Shown: positions 43,301-52,278 of the stretch, piece after piece
How positions within the stretch are numbered: position 1 is the first letter of the stretch
Layout of the letters: each line of letters starts with the position of its first letter
Source of the DNA: Phycisphaerales bacterium
GTDB lineage: Bacteria; Planctomycetota; Phycisphaerae; UBA1845
Assembly (NCBI GenBank): GCA_013140575.1
Contig: JABFSN010000219.1
Coordinates: 1 to 58,651 of the forward strand
Reading direction: 5' to 3'
Length of the DNA: 58,651 nt
Position numbers and translations under genes: made by a program
The notes under the pieces: model-generated
Databases searched by the model: none
What the model saw: the letters and a program-made list of their open reading frames with translations, nothing else
What the model was told of the DNA's origin: nothing

Positions 43301-44446
43301 ATGCTGGAGGCGGTCAACGAGACATCGGGGGACATGGCGTCGCCCGCGGCGCCGATGGAGGTGGTGCTGTGCATCGATCACGATGCGTTGGCACGCCTGC
43401 GGGCCGTGATTCGTCATTTGTGCGTTGGCCTGGTCGACCTGAACGTCAAACTGCGCGTGGTCAGTCCATCGGAAGAGGCGGCGCCGCTGGCCGCGCTGGG
43501 ACCGATTCAGGTCGTTCGCCACGATCCGCTGGGTTGGCCGCGAACACGGGCGCGGATGCGCAGGGTCCGCGAGCAGATTTCCGACCGGCGGCCGAGCGTC
43601 ATCTATGCGGTTTCGAGCGGGTCGTTTGGGTTGGGCGGGTATCTGGCCGACGAATGTGGCGCGGGGCTGTGCGTGGGAATTACGGCCTGGCGCGACATTG
43701 ACGCGCTCGAAACGCTGCGCGCCGGGCAATCGGCGCTCCGCGTTGTGGCCGGTGAACCCTTGATGAAGCGACTGCGGGAGCGGGAGGGCGCCGATGTGGC
43801 GCGTCAACATCTGATCCGCCCGGGGGTCCAACGCGGAACCGAGACGACCTGCTTCGACGAGCCCGACCGGGTGCCGTCGATCGTCTGCACGTCACGGCTG
43901 GAAACGCGCTTCGGCGTCCACGTGGTTATCGACGCCGTCGAGCGGCTGCGCGACCGCGGGCATCAAGTCCTGTTTTTTTTCACGGGCGCGGGATGCGACG
44001 AGGACGCATTGCGCCGCCGCGTGAATGAAAAGCGGCTAAACGCGGAGGTGACGTTCGCACGTGCCACGGCCGAACCCGCGGATATTCTCCGCGGCGCGGA
44101 CGTGCTGATCGTGCCGCCCGGCGACGACGACATTTCCGCCCGGCCGTTGCAGGCCATGGCCAACGGTACCGTGGTAGTCTGTTTCGCCGGCGGATGCGCG
44201 GACTATTTCCACCAGGGCGAGACCGCGGTGGTTTGCGACGATCGGACGCCCGCGGCGTTGGCTCTTGGAATCGAGTCGTTATTGACGGACCATGATTACG
44301 CCTGCCGTTTGGCGCAATCCGCGCGGAATTATGTCCTTCGCCACCATACCATGAGCGCCATGAGCGCGCTCACCCGGGACGCACTGTTGCGGGCCGGCGC
44401 CGAAGACAGCGTCGTCGCGGCCCCGGGAGGCCGCGGCCCTGCGTGA
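43301..44446 (+). CDS. Glycosyltransferase family 4-like protein
   Basis: This protein of about 381 aa looks like a GT-B glycosyltransferase. Recognisable parts are VPSIVCTSRLETRFGVHVVI, HQVLFFFTGAGCDEDALRRR, EVTFARATAEPADILRGADV and the C-terminal AMANGTVVVCFAGGCADYFH, with the donor-binding region around ADVLIVPPGDDDISARPLQA in place of the usual PSxxE. Acceptor and sugar are unknown. The start is uncertain between ATGs at 43292, 43301 and 43334; 43301 is chosen because GGGGA lies just before it. It converges with holB. Confidence 0.75.
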   Translation: MLEAVNETSGDMASPAAPMEVVLCIDHDALARLRAVIRHLCVGLVDLNVKLRVVSPSEEAAPLAALGPIQVVRHDPLGWPRTRARMRRVREQISDRRPSVIYAVSSGSFGLGGYLADECGAGLCVGITAWRDIDALETLRAGQSALRVVAGEPLMKRLREREGADVARQHLIRPGVQRGTETTCFDEPDRVPSIVCTSRLETRFGVHVVIDAVERLRDRGHQVLFFFTGAGCDEDALRRRVNEKRLNAEVTFARATAEPADILRGADVLIVPPGDDDISARPLQAMANGTVVVCFAGGCADYFHQGETAVVCDDRTPAALALGIESLLTDHDYACRLAQSARNYVLRHHTMSAMSALTRDALLRAGAEDSVVAAPGGRGPA

Positions 44447-44515
44447 CATACGTCATGGTTGCCGAGCCCGCGCCTGTGTCTTGGCGGCCGCCCTGCGGAC
44501 ATCAGACGCCGTGGA

Positions 44516-45658
44516 TTACGACGCTGCGATCAATCGCCCCAACCCGATCAACAACGATTCGATGCATAGCTGGACATTGACGTTCCTCTGCAATTGCCAT
44601 TCCGCCGACGCCAGAGCGCGGACCGCGTCACCCGCGGCGCGGGGCGTTAGACGCAGTGACCCGGTCATGCTTGATCGGAGCCCGCTCGCCGCAAGATGCC
44701 CGTCACCACCGTCCACCGAGGCACGCATGGATCGCCGGATGCGCATGGCCAGCAGACCGAGCAGCGACGTCAGCCCCCTGCGTTGGGCCTCCGTGTCGGT
44801 CGCGTCTTCATCATCAAGCTGGACGCGCTCGCCGAGCTTCTTGGCGCTCGCGATCATGCGTTTCGCCGTCGCGGTGATGTCGCCGGTGGGCAGACTGCCC
44901 AGCAATTCGGCCATCGCCGCGTCGTGCTGCAACAGTTCGTCGTCGATATAACGCTGGGCCAATCCCATGCTGCCGCCGGCGTAGTCTGCACACAGACGGG
45001 CCTGATCCTCCGTCATGGACGGGTTCATGGCGGCGAGACGCTCCGCGACGAATTCCGCCGGCAATGGATCGAATGACACGATCTGGCATCTCGAACGGAT
45101 GGTCGGCAACAGACTCCCCGGCGCCGACGTAATCAGCACCAGATAGGTGCGCGCCGGCGGCTCTTCGAGCGTCTTCAATAGGGCGTTTTGGGCCGCATCG
45201 TTCATCAGGTGGATGTCTCGCAGAACAAAGACCTTGGCCCGCCCCATGACCGGCTTGGTGCCCGCCACGTCGATGACGAACGCACGGACCACTTCGACGC
45301 TGAAAACCGATCCCCTGCGTTTTCGGATTTCCGGGTCGGGATGCTGCTTGACCAGCTCCCGATCGACCACGTGCAAGTCGGGATGAGCGCGGTTCACGCA
45401 CGCGCGGCAGTTTTCACATTCCCCGCACGCATCGGCCACCGGGCCGCCCCAATTCGCGAGCCCATCGATGCCGTCGCCGCATCGCTCAACACGGGCGTCG
45501 CACAACAGGATCATTGCCAGGCGATGGGCCAACAATTCGCGCCCCACGCCATCGGGACCGGCAAACAAGAGCGCGCCGGCCAGCCGATCCGCGGCCAATG
45601 CCCGCTGGATCATCCGTTGCGCTCTTGGTTGATGCCGAACGTCTTCAATGGAATGCAT
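44516..45658 (-). CDS. holB: DNA polymerase III subunit delta'
   Basis: This 380-aa clamp-loader subunit has the AAA+ fold with an altered P-loop (LFAGPDGVGRELLAHRLAM), as expected for the non-hydrolysing delta' subunit. Four Cys for zinc fall in CGECENCRACVN. FVLRDIHLMNDAAQNALLKT then LEEPPARTYLVLITS and LLPTIRSRCQIVSFDP (the SRC motif) follow. The C-terminal third is helical, as usual. It stands alone; the 260 bp to accC carry one bipartite repeat. Confidence 0.92.
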   Translation of the reverse strand: MHSIEDVRHQPRAQRMIQRALAADRLAGALLFAGPDGVGRELLAHRLAMILLCDARVERCGDGIDGLANWGGPVADACGECENCRACVNRAHPDLHVVDRELVKQHPDPEIRKRRGSVFSVEVVRAFVIDVAGTKPVMGRAKVFVLRDIHLMNDAAQNALLKTLEEPPARTYLVLITSAPGSLLPTIRSRCQIVSFDPLPAEFVAERLAAMNPSMTEDQARLCADYAGGSMGLAQRYIDDELLQHDAAMAELLGSLPTGDITATAKRMIASAKKLGERVQLDDEDATDTEAQRRGLTSLLGLLAMRIRRSMRASVDGGDGHLAASGLRSSMTGSLRLTPRAAGDAVRALASAEWQLQRNVNVQLCIESLLIGLGRLIAAS

Positions 45659-45765
45659 GGAATCGACCGTTCAGCCAATCGCGAAAACCGACACGCGCGA
45701 TCCAAAACTGAGAAACTGCCGGGGCAATGCGGGCGGATTGAGTGGTCGGCGGGGAAATCGCGCAA

Positions 45766-45852
45766 TCAGAGCCGCGGGCGCAAGCCCCCGGATTCTGAAA
45801 ATGCGGGTCACACTCGGTGCGCCCATCATCGGGCCTGCGCCCGGTGCTCTGA
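45766..45852 (+). repeat. Bipartite 87-bp palindromic element, copy 2
   Basis: It begins TCAGAGCCGCGGGC, ends in GCTCTGA, and is exactly the same length as copy 1 (40902-40988) but in the opposite orientation. The first hairpin has one mismatch (CCCCCGG in place of CCCGCGG). Confidence 0.78.
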
Positions 45853-45918
45853 AATCACTGCCGTACGCTCCATTCATTTCGACGCGGCAGCCAATGCCAC
45901 GAATCCGCCCGCCATCCA

Positions 45919-47268
45919 CTAGAAATTCCCCGCCAGCGTGCGCTCCAGAAACCCCGTGTCGAATTCACCGTTCACGAACGCATCCATCTGGAATATCTGC
46001 CGGTGAAGCCCGATGGTGGTCTTGGTGGGGGCAACGTCAAACTCGTCCAGACACCGTCTCATGCACGCGATCGCCTCTTCCCGCGTCGCCCGGTGTACGA
46101 GCAGCTTGGCGATCATCGAATCGTATTTCGGCGAAATGCGATAGCCCTCATGGACGTGGGTGTCGAGCCGGACGCCGAATCCTCCCGGCGGCCGAAACCG
46201 GGCGATGGTTCCCGCGCTCGGCCGAAACCCGTTGGCCGGGTCTTCGGCATTGATCCGGCATTCGATGGCCGCCCCAACCGGCTTAATGTCTTTCTGGGCG
46301 AATCCCAGCGGCTCGCCCGCGGCGATGCGTATCTGCGTCTTGATCAGATCGATACCGGTGACAAGCTCCGTCACCGGATGCTCCACCTGGATGCGCGTGT
46401 TGGCCTCGATGAAGTAGTATTCCCGCTTGCCCGCCACCAGAAACTCAAACGTGCCCGCGTTCGTATAACCGGCCGCTTTGCACAGCCGAATGGCCGACTT
46501 GCACAAATCGTCGCGGGTCCGCGCGTCCAGACCGGGACTCGGCGACTCTTCGATCAGCTTCTGATACCGTCTCTGCATCGAGCAATCGCGCTCGTGCAAA
46601 TGGACAACGTGTCCGCTATGGTCGGCGACGATCTGCACCTCGACGTGCCGCGGCCGCTCAACGTACTTTTCAAGATACAGACCCCCGTCGTTAAACGCCG
46701 CTTTCGATTCGCGCTCCGACTGCTCCAGAAACGTCCGCAGTTCCGCGTCGTTTCGGGCGATGCGCATCCCCCGACCGCCGCCGCCCGCGGTGGCCTTGAT
46801 CATCACCGGGTAGCCCAATTTGCGGGCCGTCGCCGCGGCATCGTCCGGGCTTTCGATCAACCCGTCGCTTCCCGGAACCGTCGGCACCTTCGACTTCTTC
46901 GCCAGTTCGCGGGCCGACGCCTTGTCGCCGAGCTGCCGCATCGCCTCGGCCGTCGGTCCGATGAATTCAATGTTGGACTCGCGGCACTTGTCGGCAAACG
47001 CGGCGCTCTCGGCTAGAAATCCATAACCCGGATGCAGTGCGTCCGCGTTGGCGATCTCGGCGGCCGCGATGATGCGGTCGCTCTTCAGATAGCTCTCCCG
47101 CGCCGCCCCCGGACCAATGCAGACGGTCCTGTTCGCCAGCTTCAAGTAGGACGCGTCGCGGTCCTCTTCCGAAAAGACACAGACCGTCTCAATGCCCATC
47201 TCCCGGCAGGCGCGCAGCACGCGCAACGCGATTTCCCCCCGGTTGGCTATTAGAATGCGTTCGAACAT
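45919..47268 (-). CDS. accC: Acetyl-CoA carboxylase, biotin carboxylase subunit
   Basis: This 449-aa enzyme carboxylates biotin on AccB for the first step of fatty-acid synthesis. It starts [20 protein letters not shown]. The ATP-grasp Gly-rich loop is in [13 protein letters not shown] (about residue 163), [20 protein letters not shown] follows, and catalytic residues are in [17 protein letters not shown]. The length is that of the standard subunit. It follows accB by 30 bp on the same strand. Confidence 0.97.
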   Translation of the reverse strand: MFERILIANRGEIALRVLRACREMGIETVCVFSEEDRDASYLKLANRTVCIGPGAARESYLKSDRIIAAAEIANADALHPGYGFLAESAAFADKCRESNIEFIGPTAEAMRQLGDKASARELAKKSKVPTVPGSDGLIESPDDAAATARKLGYPVMIKATAGGGGRGMRIARNDAELRTFLEQSERESKAAFNDGGLYLEKYVERPRHVEVQIVADHSGHVVHLHERDCSMQRRYQKLIEESPSPGLDARTRDDLCKSAIRLCKAAGYTNAGTFEFLVAGKREYYFIEANTRIQVEHPVTELVTGIDLIKTQIRIAAGEPLGFAQKDIKPVGAAIECRINAEDPANGFRPSAGTIARFRPPGGFGVRLDTHVHEGYRISPKYDSMIAKLLVHRATREEAIACMRRCLDEFDVAPTKTTIGLHRQIFQMDAFVNGEFDTGFLERTLAGNF

Positions 47269-47298
47269 GGGCGAATAATTCGACGCGGCATTGGCCGG

Positions 47299-47781
47299 TC
47301 AGTGCGGTCGGACCAGAAACAGCCGCTGTCCGAATTCGACAGGTTGCTCGTTGACCGCCAAGACCTTTTCGATAGTGCCGGACACGTCGGCCGGTATCTC
47401 GTTGAACACCTTCATGGCCTCGATGATGCACACCACTTTGTCCGGCGTCACCGCCGTCCCCGAGTGCACGAACGGCGGCGAACCGGGATGCGACGATCCG
47501 TAAAACGTGCCCACCATCGGCGACGTGATCGCCACCAAATGCGCGTCCGCTTCGGTCTCGACCGGCTTCGATCCGGCCGGCGCCGGCGGCAACGGCAACG
47601 CTGACGCCGGATGCACCGGCATGGAGTGGATCGCCGGCATCGGCTCGTACGAAACGTGCGGCGGTCCCGTCCGTTCGGGTCGGCGCAGCGTGATCTGTTC
47701 CGTCCCGTTGCGCAGCGAAATGCTCAACAGGTCGTTGTCGACCATTAGCTGGACGAGTTCCCTGACTTGTTCGATATCCAC
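47299..47781 (-). CDS. accB: Acetyl-CoA carboxylase, biotin carboxyl carrier protein
   Basis: This 160-aa protein has the AccB N-terminus (DIEQVRELVQLMVDNDLLSI), a Pro/Ala-rich linker, and a C-terminal biotinyl domain with SPMVGTFYGSSHPGSPPFVH and the attachment site IIEAMKVFNEIPADV. Biotin is attached to the Lys in EAMK. The usual Met after the Lys is replaced by Val. The GTG at 47781 is chosen because the family starts there; earlier codons in the frame belong to the overlap with the peptidase gene's end. It lies between the aminopeptidase P gene and accC. Confidence 0.94.
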   Translation of the reverse strand: MDIEQVRELVQLMVDNDLLSISLRNGTEQITLRRPERTGPPHVSYEPMPAIHSMPVHPASALPLPPAPAGSKPVETEADAHLVAITSPMVGTFYGSSHPGSPPFVHSGTAVTPDKVVCIIEAMKVFNEIPADVSGTIEKVLAVNEQPVEFGQRLFLVRPH

Positions 47782-47825
47782 CGGAATCCCGTGCCGGGTC
47801 CGTTCCGCCGCCCGCGCCGGCGACG

Positions 47826-48932
47826 TTACAGCACCGACCCCTTCAGGTCCTTCGCCAGCCGGCTCAGCACGCGGCAGCCGTCGGCCGTCACCAGCACGTC
47901 GTCTTCGATCCGCACGCCGCCCACGCCCGGCAGGTAGATGCCCGGTTCCACGGTGACCACCATGCCGGCCGTCAGCCGTTCTTTCGAGCGCCAGCTCAAC
48001 GACGGCGCTTCGTGAACGTCCAACCCCAGCCCGTGCCCCAATCCGTGTCCGAAACGGTCGCCGTATCCCGCCTTGCCGATGAAATCGCGCGCCACCGCGT
48101 CCACATCGCACATCCGTTCGCCGGGGCGTATCGCCTGAATCGCGGCCAATTGGGCGTTCAGAACGACTTCATAGACCTTTCCAAGGCGGGGTTGAATCTT
48201 ACTGACGAACAACACACGGGTCAAATCGCTGTGGTAAAACCCGACCCGCGCGCCCCAATCGAACAAAATCGCCGACCCCTTCTTCACCCGCCGATCCCCC
48301 GCCCGGGCATGGGGGCGCGACGCATTCCCATCCACCGCGATGATCGTGTCGAACGCCTGGGCATCCGCGCCGCGATTCCGCATCTCGAATTCCAACCGGG
48401 CCGCGATCTCCCGTTCCGTCTGACCCACCCGGATCGACCGCCGCGTCGCCGAGAACGCCTCCTCCGCGATGCGGATGGCCCGGTTCATGACCGACAATTC
48501 GGTCTCGTCCTTGCAACGCCGCATCTCCAACGCGATCGACGGCGCACCCGTCAGGCGCACCGGCTTGGTCAGCGACCGCAACTTCGCGTGGGTCGCCACG
48601 GTCATGCCCTCCTGCTGCACGGCCACCCGATCCAGCTTCAGCTTGCGGCACACGTTGGCGATCTCGTCGGTCAGCAACCCCTTGCGCAGGTGTTTCTTCG
48701 CCCATGGAATTTCATGGTCGATGGTCTCGTCGAACCTCCCGTCGCTGATGACGTGCACCGCCTTCGGCGTGACCAGCAACGCCGAATCCTCACCGGTGAA
48801 ACCGGACAGATAGAAACTGTCCATGTGCGACGTAATCAGATACGCCGGCACCCCCTTCTCGGCCATCACCCGACGGCAGCGGGCCAACCGTCCCGCGATG
48901 ATGGGATTCATCAGACCGTTTTTGCCGGCCAT
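47826..48932 (-). CDS. Aminopeptidase P family (Xaa-Pro peptidase)
   Basis: This 368-aa metallopeptidase has the creatinase/aminopeptidase fold. Metal ligands are in LFDWGARVGFYHSDLTR (two Asp), FGHGLGHGLGLDVHE (His), VTVEPGIYLP and VRIEDDVLV (two Glu). It releases N-terminal residues before proline. The ATG at 48932 has GGGGGGA six bases upstream; the ATG at 48947 is less likely. The order peptidase-accB-accC is common in bacteria, often with efp, which is absent here. Confidence 0.92.
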   Translation of the reverse strand: MAGKNGLMNPIIAGRLARCRRVMAEKGVPAYLITSHMDSFYLSGFTGEDSALLVTPKAVHVISDGRFDETIDHEIPWAKKHLRKGLLTDEIANVCRKLKLDRVAVQQEGMTVATHAKLRSLTKPVRLTGAPSIALEMRRCKDETELSVMNRAIRIAEEAFSATRRSIRVGQTEREIAARLEFEMRNRGADAQAFDTIIAVDGNASRPHARAGDRRVKKGSAILFDWGARVGFYHSDLTRVLFVSKIQPRLGKVYEVVLNAQLAAIQAIRPGERMCDVDAVARDFIGKAGYGDRFGHGLGHGLGLDVHEAPSLSWRSKERLTAGMVVTVEPGIYLPGVGGVRIEDDVLVTADGCRVLSRLAKDLKGSVL

Positions 48933-49198
48933 CGCACGTCCCCCCATTCATGCGTCCTGTTGTTCACGCGACAACGCGTACACGCCGAAATGCTACCCGA
49001 CGACGGAAATGCCCGCAAAACCCTCGCACGCCGATTGTCACCGAACGTCGGGTGAGCGTCGGTCGATGCGCTCGGCGAAACCCCATCGGCACGGATTGGC
49101 GCCGCCGCCGCGCGCATTACCCCGGCCGGCCTGCATTCAGGACGTAACTTGCCCGCGGTTCGGCCGCGGACTCGCGTTCGGGCGCCGGCGTGTCGGCA

Positions 49199-50233
49199 TT
49201 ACGTCCACCGAAACCACTTGAGCGCCAGCAGAAACGACAGGCCGCCCCACGCCATCAGAATCAGCAACCGCATCGCCTGATCGGCCAGCGTGCCGCCCTC
49301 CAGAATGATGGAGCGCAGCGCGTCGTTCAATTGCGTCAGCGGCAACGCCTGAATGAACGGTTGGAACGCATCGGGGAATTTTTCGCTCGAAAAGAAAATG
49401 CCCGAAAACAGCCACATGGGCAGCATCACCAGGTTCATCAAACCCGATATCGTCTCGATGCGTTTCGCCCGGCTGGCGATCAACAGCCCCAACCCCGCGA
49501 AGCTGACCGACCCGACGAATGCGATCACCACGATGGCCAACCACCCGCCGCTGACCCGAACATCGAACAGGAAAACCCCCGCCCCCAGAATGAACAACAA
49601 TTCCGGTATCGTGAACACCAGCCGTCCGCCGATCAGCGCCAGCAGAAAATGCGGCTTGCGCATCGGCGTGGCCACCAGCCGCCGCAGCAGGTTGCGCACG
49701 CGCATGTCCGTCACCACGAACCCGATGCCCCACAATCCCCCGCCCATCAGGTTCATGCCCAACAGGCCCGGCACCAAAAAATCGATGTACCGCGCCCCCG
49801 GCTCGGTGATTTCGCGATCGGCCGTCGCCACCGCGTCCGCCCGGCCCAACGCCCGTTGCAACACGTCGTCCAGACGCGCACGAGCCAACGCACTGTCCGG
49901 CCGAGTCGGATCGAAGGCATATTCAAGTTTGTCGCCGCGCTCGACCACGATGGCCGACTTGCCCAGCCGCAGCCGCTCCGTGCATTCGGCGGTGGGGCGG
50001 ACGTGGGCGACGAAGCCGCCGGCATCATCCAGATGGGACTTGATTCCCGCGGCCGCCGGGCCGTCGGCGATGTCCACGTCGATCACCTCCTGCGGCCGAT
50101 TGCGGAACGCGATCCCCAGCAGAATGGTCAGGATCAGCGGAAACCCGTACGTCCAGAAAATGGCCTCCGGTTCGCGGTAGAACGTCCGCATCCGCCCCAG
50201 GAGCAGCTCTTTAATTGGATGATATTTCTTCAT
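49199..50233 (-). CDS. ABC-2 type transporter permease
   Basis: This 344-aa protein has a first transmembrane helix near residue 28-45 (FWTYGFPLILTILLGIAFRN), a long extracytoplasmic domain (about residues 46-150), and five helices in the C-terminal half (GLLGMNLMGGGLWGIGFVVT to ILMAWGGLSFLLALKWF). The pattern is that of ABC-2 exporters. It overlaps the ATPase gene by 23 bp. The exported substance is unknown. Confidence 0.9.
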   Translation of the reverse strand: MKKYHPIKELLLGRMRTFYREPEAIFWTYGFPLILTILLGIAFRNRPQEVIDVDIADGPAAAGIKSHLDDAGGFVAHVRPTAECTERLRLGKSAIVVERGDKLEYAFDPTRPDSALARARLDDVLQRALGRADAVATADREITEPGARYIDFLVPGLLGMNLMGGGLWGIGFVVTDMRVRNLLRRLVATPMRKPHFLLALIGGRLVFTIPELLFILGAGVFLFDVRVSGGWLAIVVIAFVGSVSFAGLGLLIASRAKRIETISGLMNLVMLPMWLFSGIFFSSEKFPDAFQPFIQALPLTQLNDALRSIILEGGTLADQAMRLLILMAWGGLSFLLALKWFRWT

Positions 50234-51179
50234 CGCGCAAATGGCGTCCCGTTAAGGTGACAAACACGTCCTCCAGGCTGACGTGCCGCGTGGCCAGTCG
50301 CCCCAACTCGAGTTGCCGCGATTGCAGCAACGTAATCAGCGCGGGCAGCGCCCGGTGCGGCTCGGAAACGGTCAACGAATACCCGCCGCCCTCGGCCCGC
50401 GCCGCGTTCACCGACGGCAGCCCCTGAAACAGATCGGCGCCCACGACCGACCCCTGTCCGTCCGAATGGATCAGGTCGAACTCGATGACGTGCTCGCCGC
50501 CGATCTGCCGTATCAATTCGTCGGGCGATCCCAGCGCGATCACCTTGCCGTGATCCACCACGGCCACGCGATCGCACAACCGCTGGGCTTCGTCCATGTA
50601 ATGCGTGGTGATCAGCGTGGTCCGCGCCCGATCGCGCTGCTCGCGGATGATGTCCCACAATTCGCGGCGCGACTGCGGATCCAGTCCCGTCGTCGGTTCA
50701 TCCAGGAACAACAGTTCCGGATCGCCCACCAGCGCGCACGCGACGGCCAATCGCTGCTTCTGCCCGCCGGACAGCTTTCCGACGAACGCATTGGCCTTTT
50801 CATCCAGCGACACCATGTCGATGGTCGATTCCGGTTCCCGTCCCGTGCGGTAGAAACTGCGGAACAAGGTCAGCGTTTCCAACACGGTCAGCTTGTCATT
50901 CAGTTTGGTGTCCTGCAGCGAAATGCCGATCCGCTGGCGGATTTCGTCCGCGTCCCGACCCGACCATTGCCGGCCCAGCACCTCGACGTGCCCCGATGTC
51001 TGCGTCAGCAGCCCCTCGAAAATCTCGACCGTCGTCGTCTTGCCCGCGCCGTTGGGGCCCAGCAGCCCGAAACACTCCCCCTCGTGTACCTCCAGCGTAA
51101 TTCCGTTGACCGCGTCGACCGCCTTCTTCCGGGCGTCGTAACGCTTGTACAGATCCCGGCAGTAGGCCGCGAATGCCAT
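50211..51179 (-). CDS. ABC-2 exporter ATPase
   Basis: This 322-aa ATPase has Walker A GPNGAGKTT, Q-loop ISLQDTKLN, signature LSGGQKQR, Walker B LLFLDEPTTGLDP and TTHYMDEAQRLCDRVAVVDH, the mark of the drug/polysaccharide exporter type. The C-terminal part is typical of the DrrA-like group. The ATG at 51179 has GAGGA nine bases upstream. It is cotranscribed with the overlapping permease gene. Confidence 0.93.
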   Translation of the reverse strand: MAFAAYCRDLYKRYDARKKAVDAVNGITLEVHEGECFGLLGPNGAGKTTTVEIFEGLLTQTSGHVEVLGRQWSGRDADEIRQRIGISLQDTKLNDKLTVLETLTLFRSFYRTGREPESTIDMVSLDEKANAFVGKLSGGQKQRLAVACALVGDPELLFLDEPTTGLDPQSRRELWDIIREQRDRARTTLITTHYMDEAQRLCDRVAVVDHGKVIALGSPDELIRQIGGEHVIEFDLIHSDGQGSVVGADLFQGLPSVNAARAEGGGYSLTVSEPHRALPALITLLQSRQLELGRLATRHVSLEDVFVTLTGRHLRDEEISSN

Positions 51180-51278
51180 GACCAATCATCCTCGGTTCGA
51201 TAGCGTCGACGAACAGACCGCGATTCTAACGGCGCGCCCCGCGCTCGCAATCCGCACCGGCCTGCCGCCCAGACCGAC

Positions 51279-51590
51279 CGTCGCCTGGCCGGGCCGGTCG
51301 TGATCGCCGCGTGGGTCATGCAAGAGTTGGCCGATGGCCTCGCCGCACCGCCGACTCGCGGAGCATTCCTGCGGCTGTCCGAATCTCTCCCAAAAGACGC
51401 CGAGCTTCTCCTGATGGAGTTCGACCCGGCCCCTTGGCCAGGAGTGATGGATCTTTACCGAAACCGCCCGGGCCAAGCCTGGTCGCTGACCGATTGCACA
51501 TCATTCGTCATCATGCAGGATCGGGGAATCCGTGACGCCTTGACCGCCGATCATCACTTCGAACCGCCCGGCTTCGTCGTCCGGCGCAAA
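51279..51590 (+). pseudogene. 5'-truncated PIN-domain (VapC-like) toxin relic
   Basis: The frame encodes IAAWVMQELADGLAAP, YRNRPGQAWSLTDCTSFVIM and QDRGIRDALTADHHFEPPGF, which match the last two-thirds of a VapC-type PIN nuclease. Acidic residues remain in QEL, LTDC and TADHHFE, but the N-terminal strand with the first catalytic Asp is missing, there is no start codon with a ribosome binding site, and the frame runs past the usual end into repeats. No antitoxin gene is adjacent. It is probably a decayed toxin. Confidence 0.6.
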
Positions 51591-52002
51591 TCGCCCACCG
51601 CGCAACTCTACAACGCCAGCTTCATTGCGCACGCGATCAGCGGAATAAGCACGCCGGCAACACTGCGCCCTTCCCAGCCCCCGCGCGCGAACAGGAACGG
51701 TGGCTGCATTGCGCCCTTCCCAGCCCCGGCGAGTCTGGGATTGTTTTGTTTCGCGCGCTCGGGGAAGCCCATGTTTGGGTCTCAACTCCCTACCCCCCGA
51801 CACCCAAACATGGTACTCCGTGAGGGCACCGATCGAAAAAATCCCAGCCCCGGAACGGTCAATAGCCGGGGGTGTAGTTCGCGACAGCGGACGGAACCCC
51901 CGGAATCGTCCACGCCGTAAACACAAGCCCCGGCGGGGCGAAAGACGCCATGACCGCACTTTCGCTCATCGCGTTGTAATGGTAACCCGCGCCCCGCGAC
52001 GC
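51591..52002. other. Repeat-rich non-coding stretch
   Basis: It holds an 18-bp direct repeat TGCGCCCTTCCCAGCCCC (51664-51681 and 51710-51727) and a 12-bp-stem hairpin (51769-51813). No gene with a ribosome binding site is seen. The open frames across it are continuations of the PIN relic frame. Confidence 0.5.
51769..51813. repeat. 12-bp inverted repeat with 21-base loop
   Basis: CCATGTTTGGGT (51769-51780) pairs with ACCCAAACATGG (51802-51813). No T-run follows on either strand. Confidence 0.65.
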
Positions 52003-52031
52003 TTCACCGGACCGGCACCGGCCACTATCAT
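52003..52031 (+). promoter_or_regulatory. Possible promoter of the SEFIR relic and cyclase-STAND gene
   Basis: TTCACC (52003-52008) and TATCAT (52026-52031) are 17 bp apart. Transcription would start near 52038, 20 bp before the SEFIR start codon. It could now drive the cyclase-STAND gene through a 240-nt leader. Confidence 0.45.
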
Positions 52032-52057
52032 GCACCGTGGGTCGGAACGGCGCCGGT

Positions 52058-52180
52058 ATGTCCCACGTCTTTATCAGTTACAGCCATGACTCGCCCGGTC
52101 ATTCCGACCGGGTTCGGGAACTGGCCGATCGGCTCATTTCACAGGGAATAGCGGTCGAACTCGATCAATACCATCCCCGG
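52058..52180 (+). pseudogene. Truncated SEFIR/TIR-domain gene
   Basis: The frame encodes MSHVFISYSHDSPGHSDRVR and ELADRLISQGIAVELDQYH, the first 40 residues of a SEFIR domain (TIR-like signalling fold). It stops being SEFIR-like exactly where a palindrome begins (52181); downstream the frame reads repeat sequence and ends at 52282. A full SEFIR is about 150 residues. Such domains usually sit at the N-terminus of proteins with the same NTPase and TPR parts as the next gene, so this looks like the remnant of that protein's original effector domain. Confidence 0.6.
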
Positions 52181-52227
52181 GCCGGGTGCCCCATCTCTTG
52201 CGCAGCAAGAGGTGGGGGATGCCCGGC
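52181..52227. repeat. Palindrome at the SEFIR breakpoint
   Basis: GCCGGG at the left end pairs with CCCGGC at the right end, with CTCTTGC and GCAAGAG as inner arms around GCA. It has one or two unpaired bases per arm. It marks the point where the SEFIR coding sequence ends. Confidence 0.75.
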
Positions 52228-52278
52228 GGGTGTTGGTCGCACGATCTCCGCGCCACGCCCGACTGCCGGAGAAGCTGC

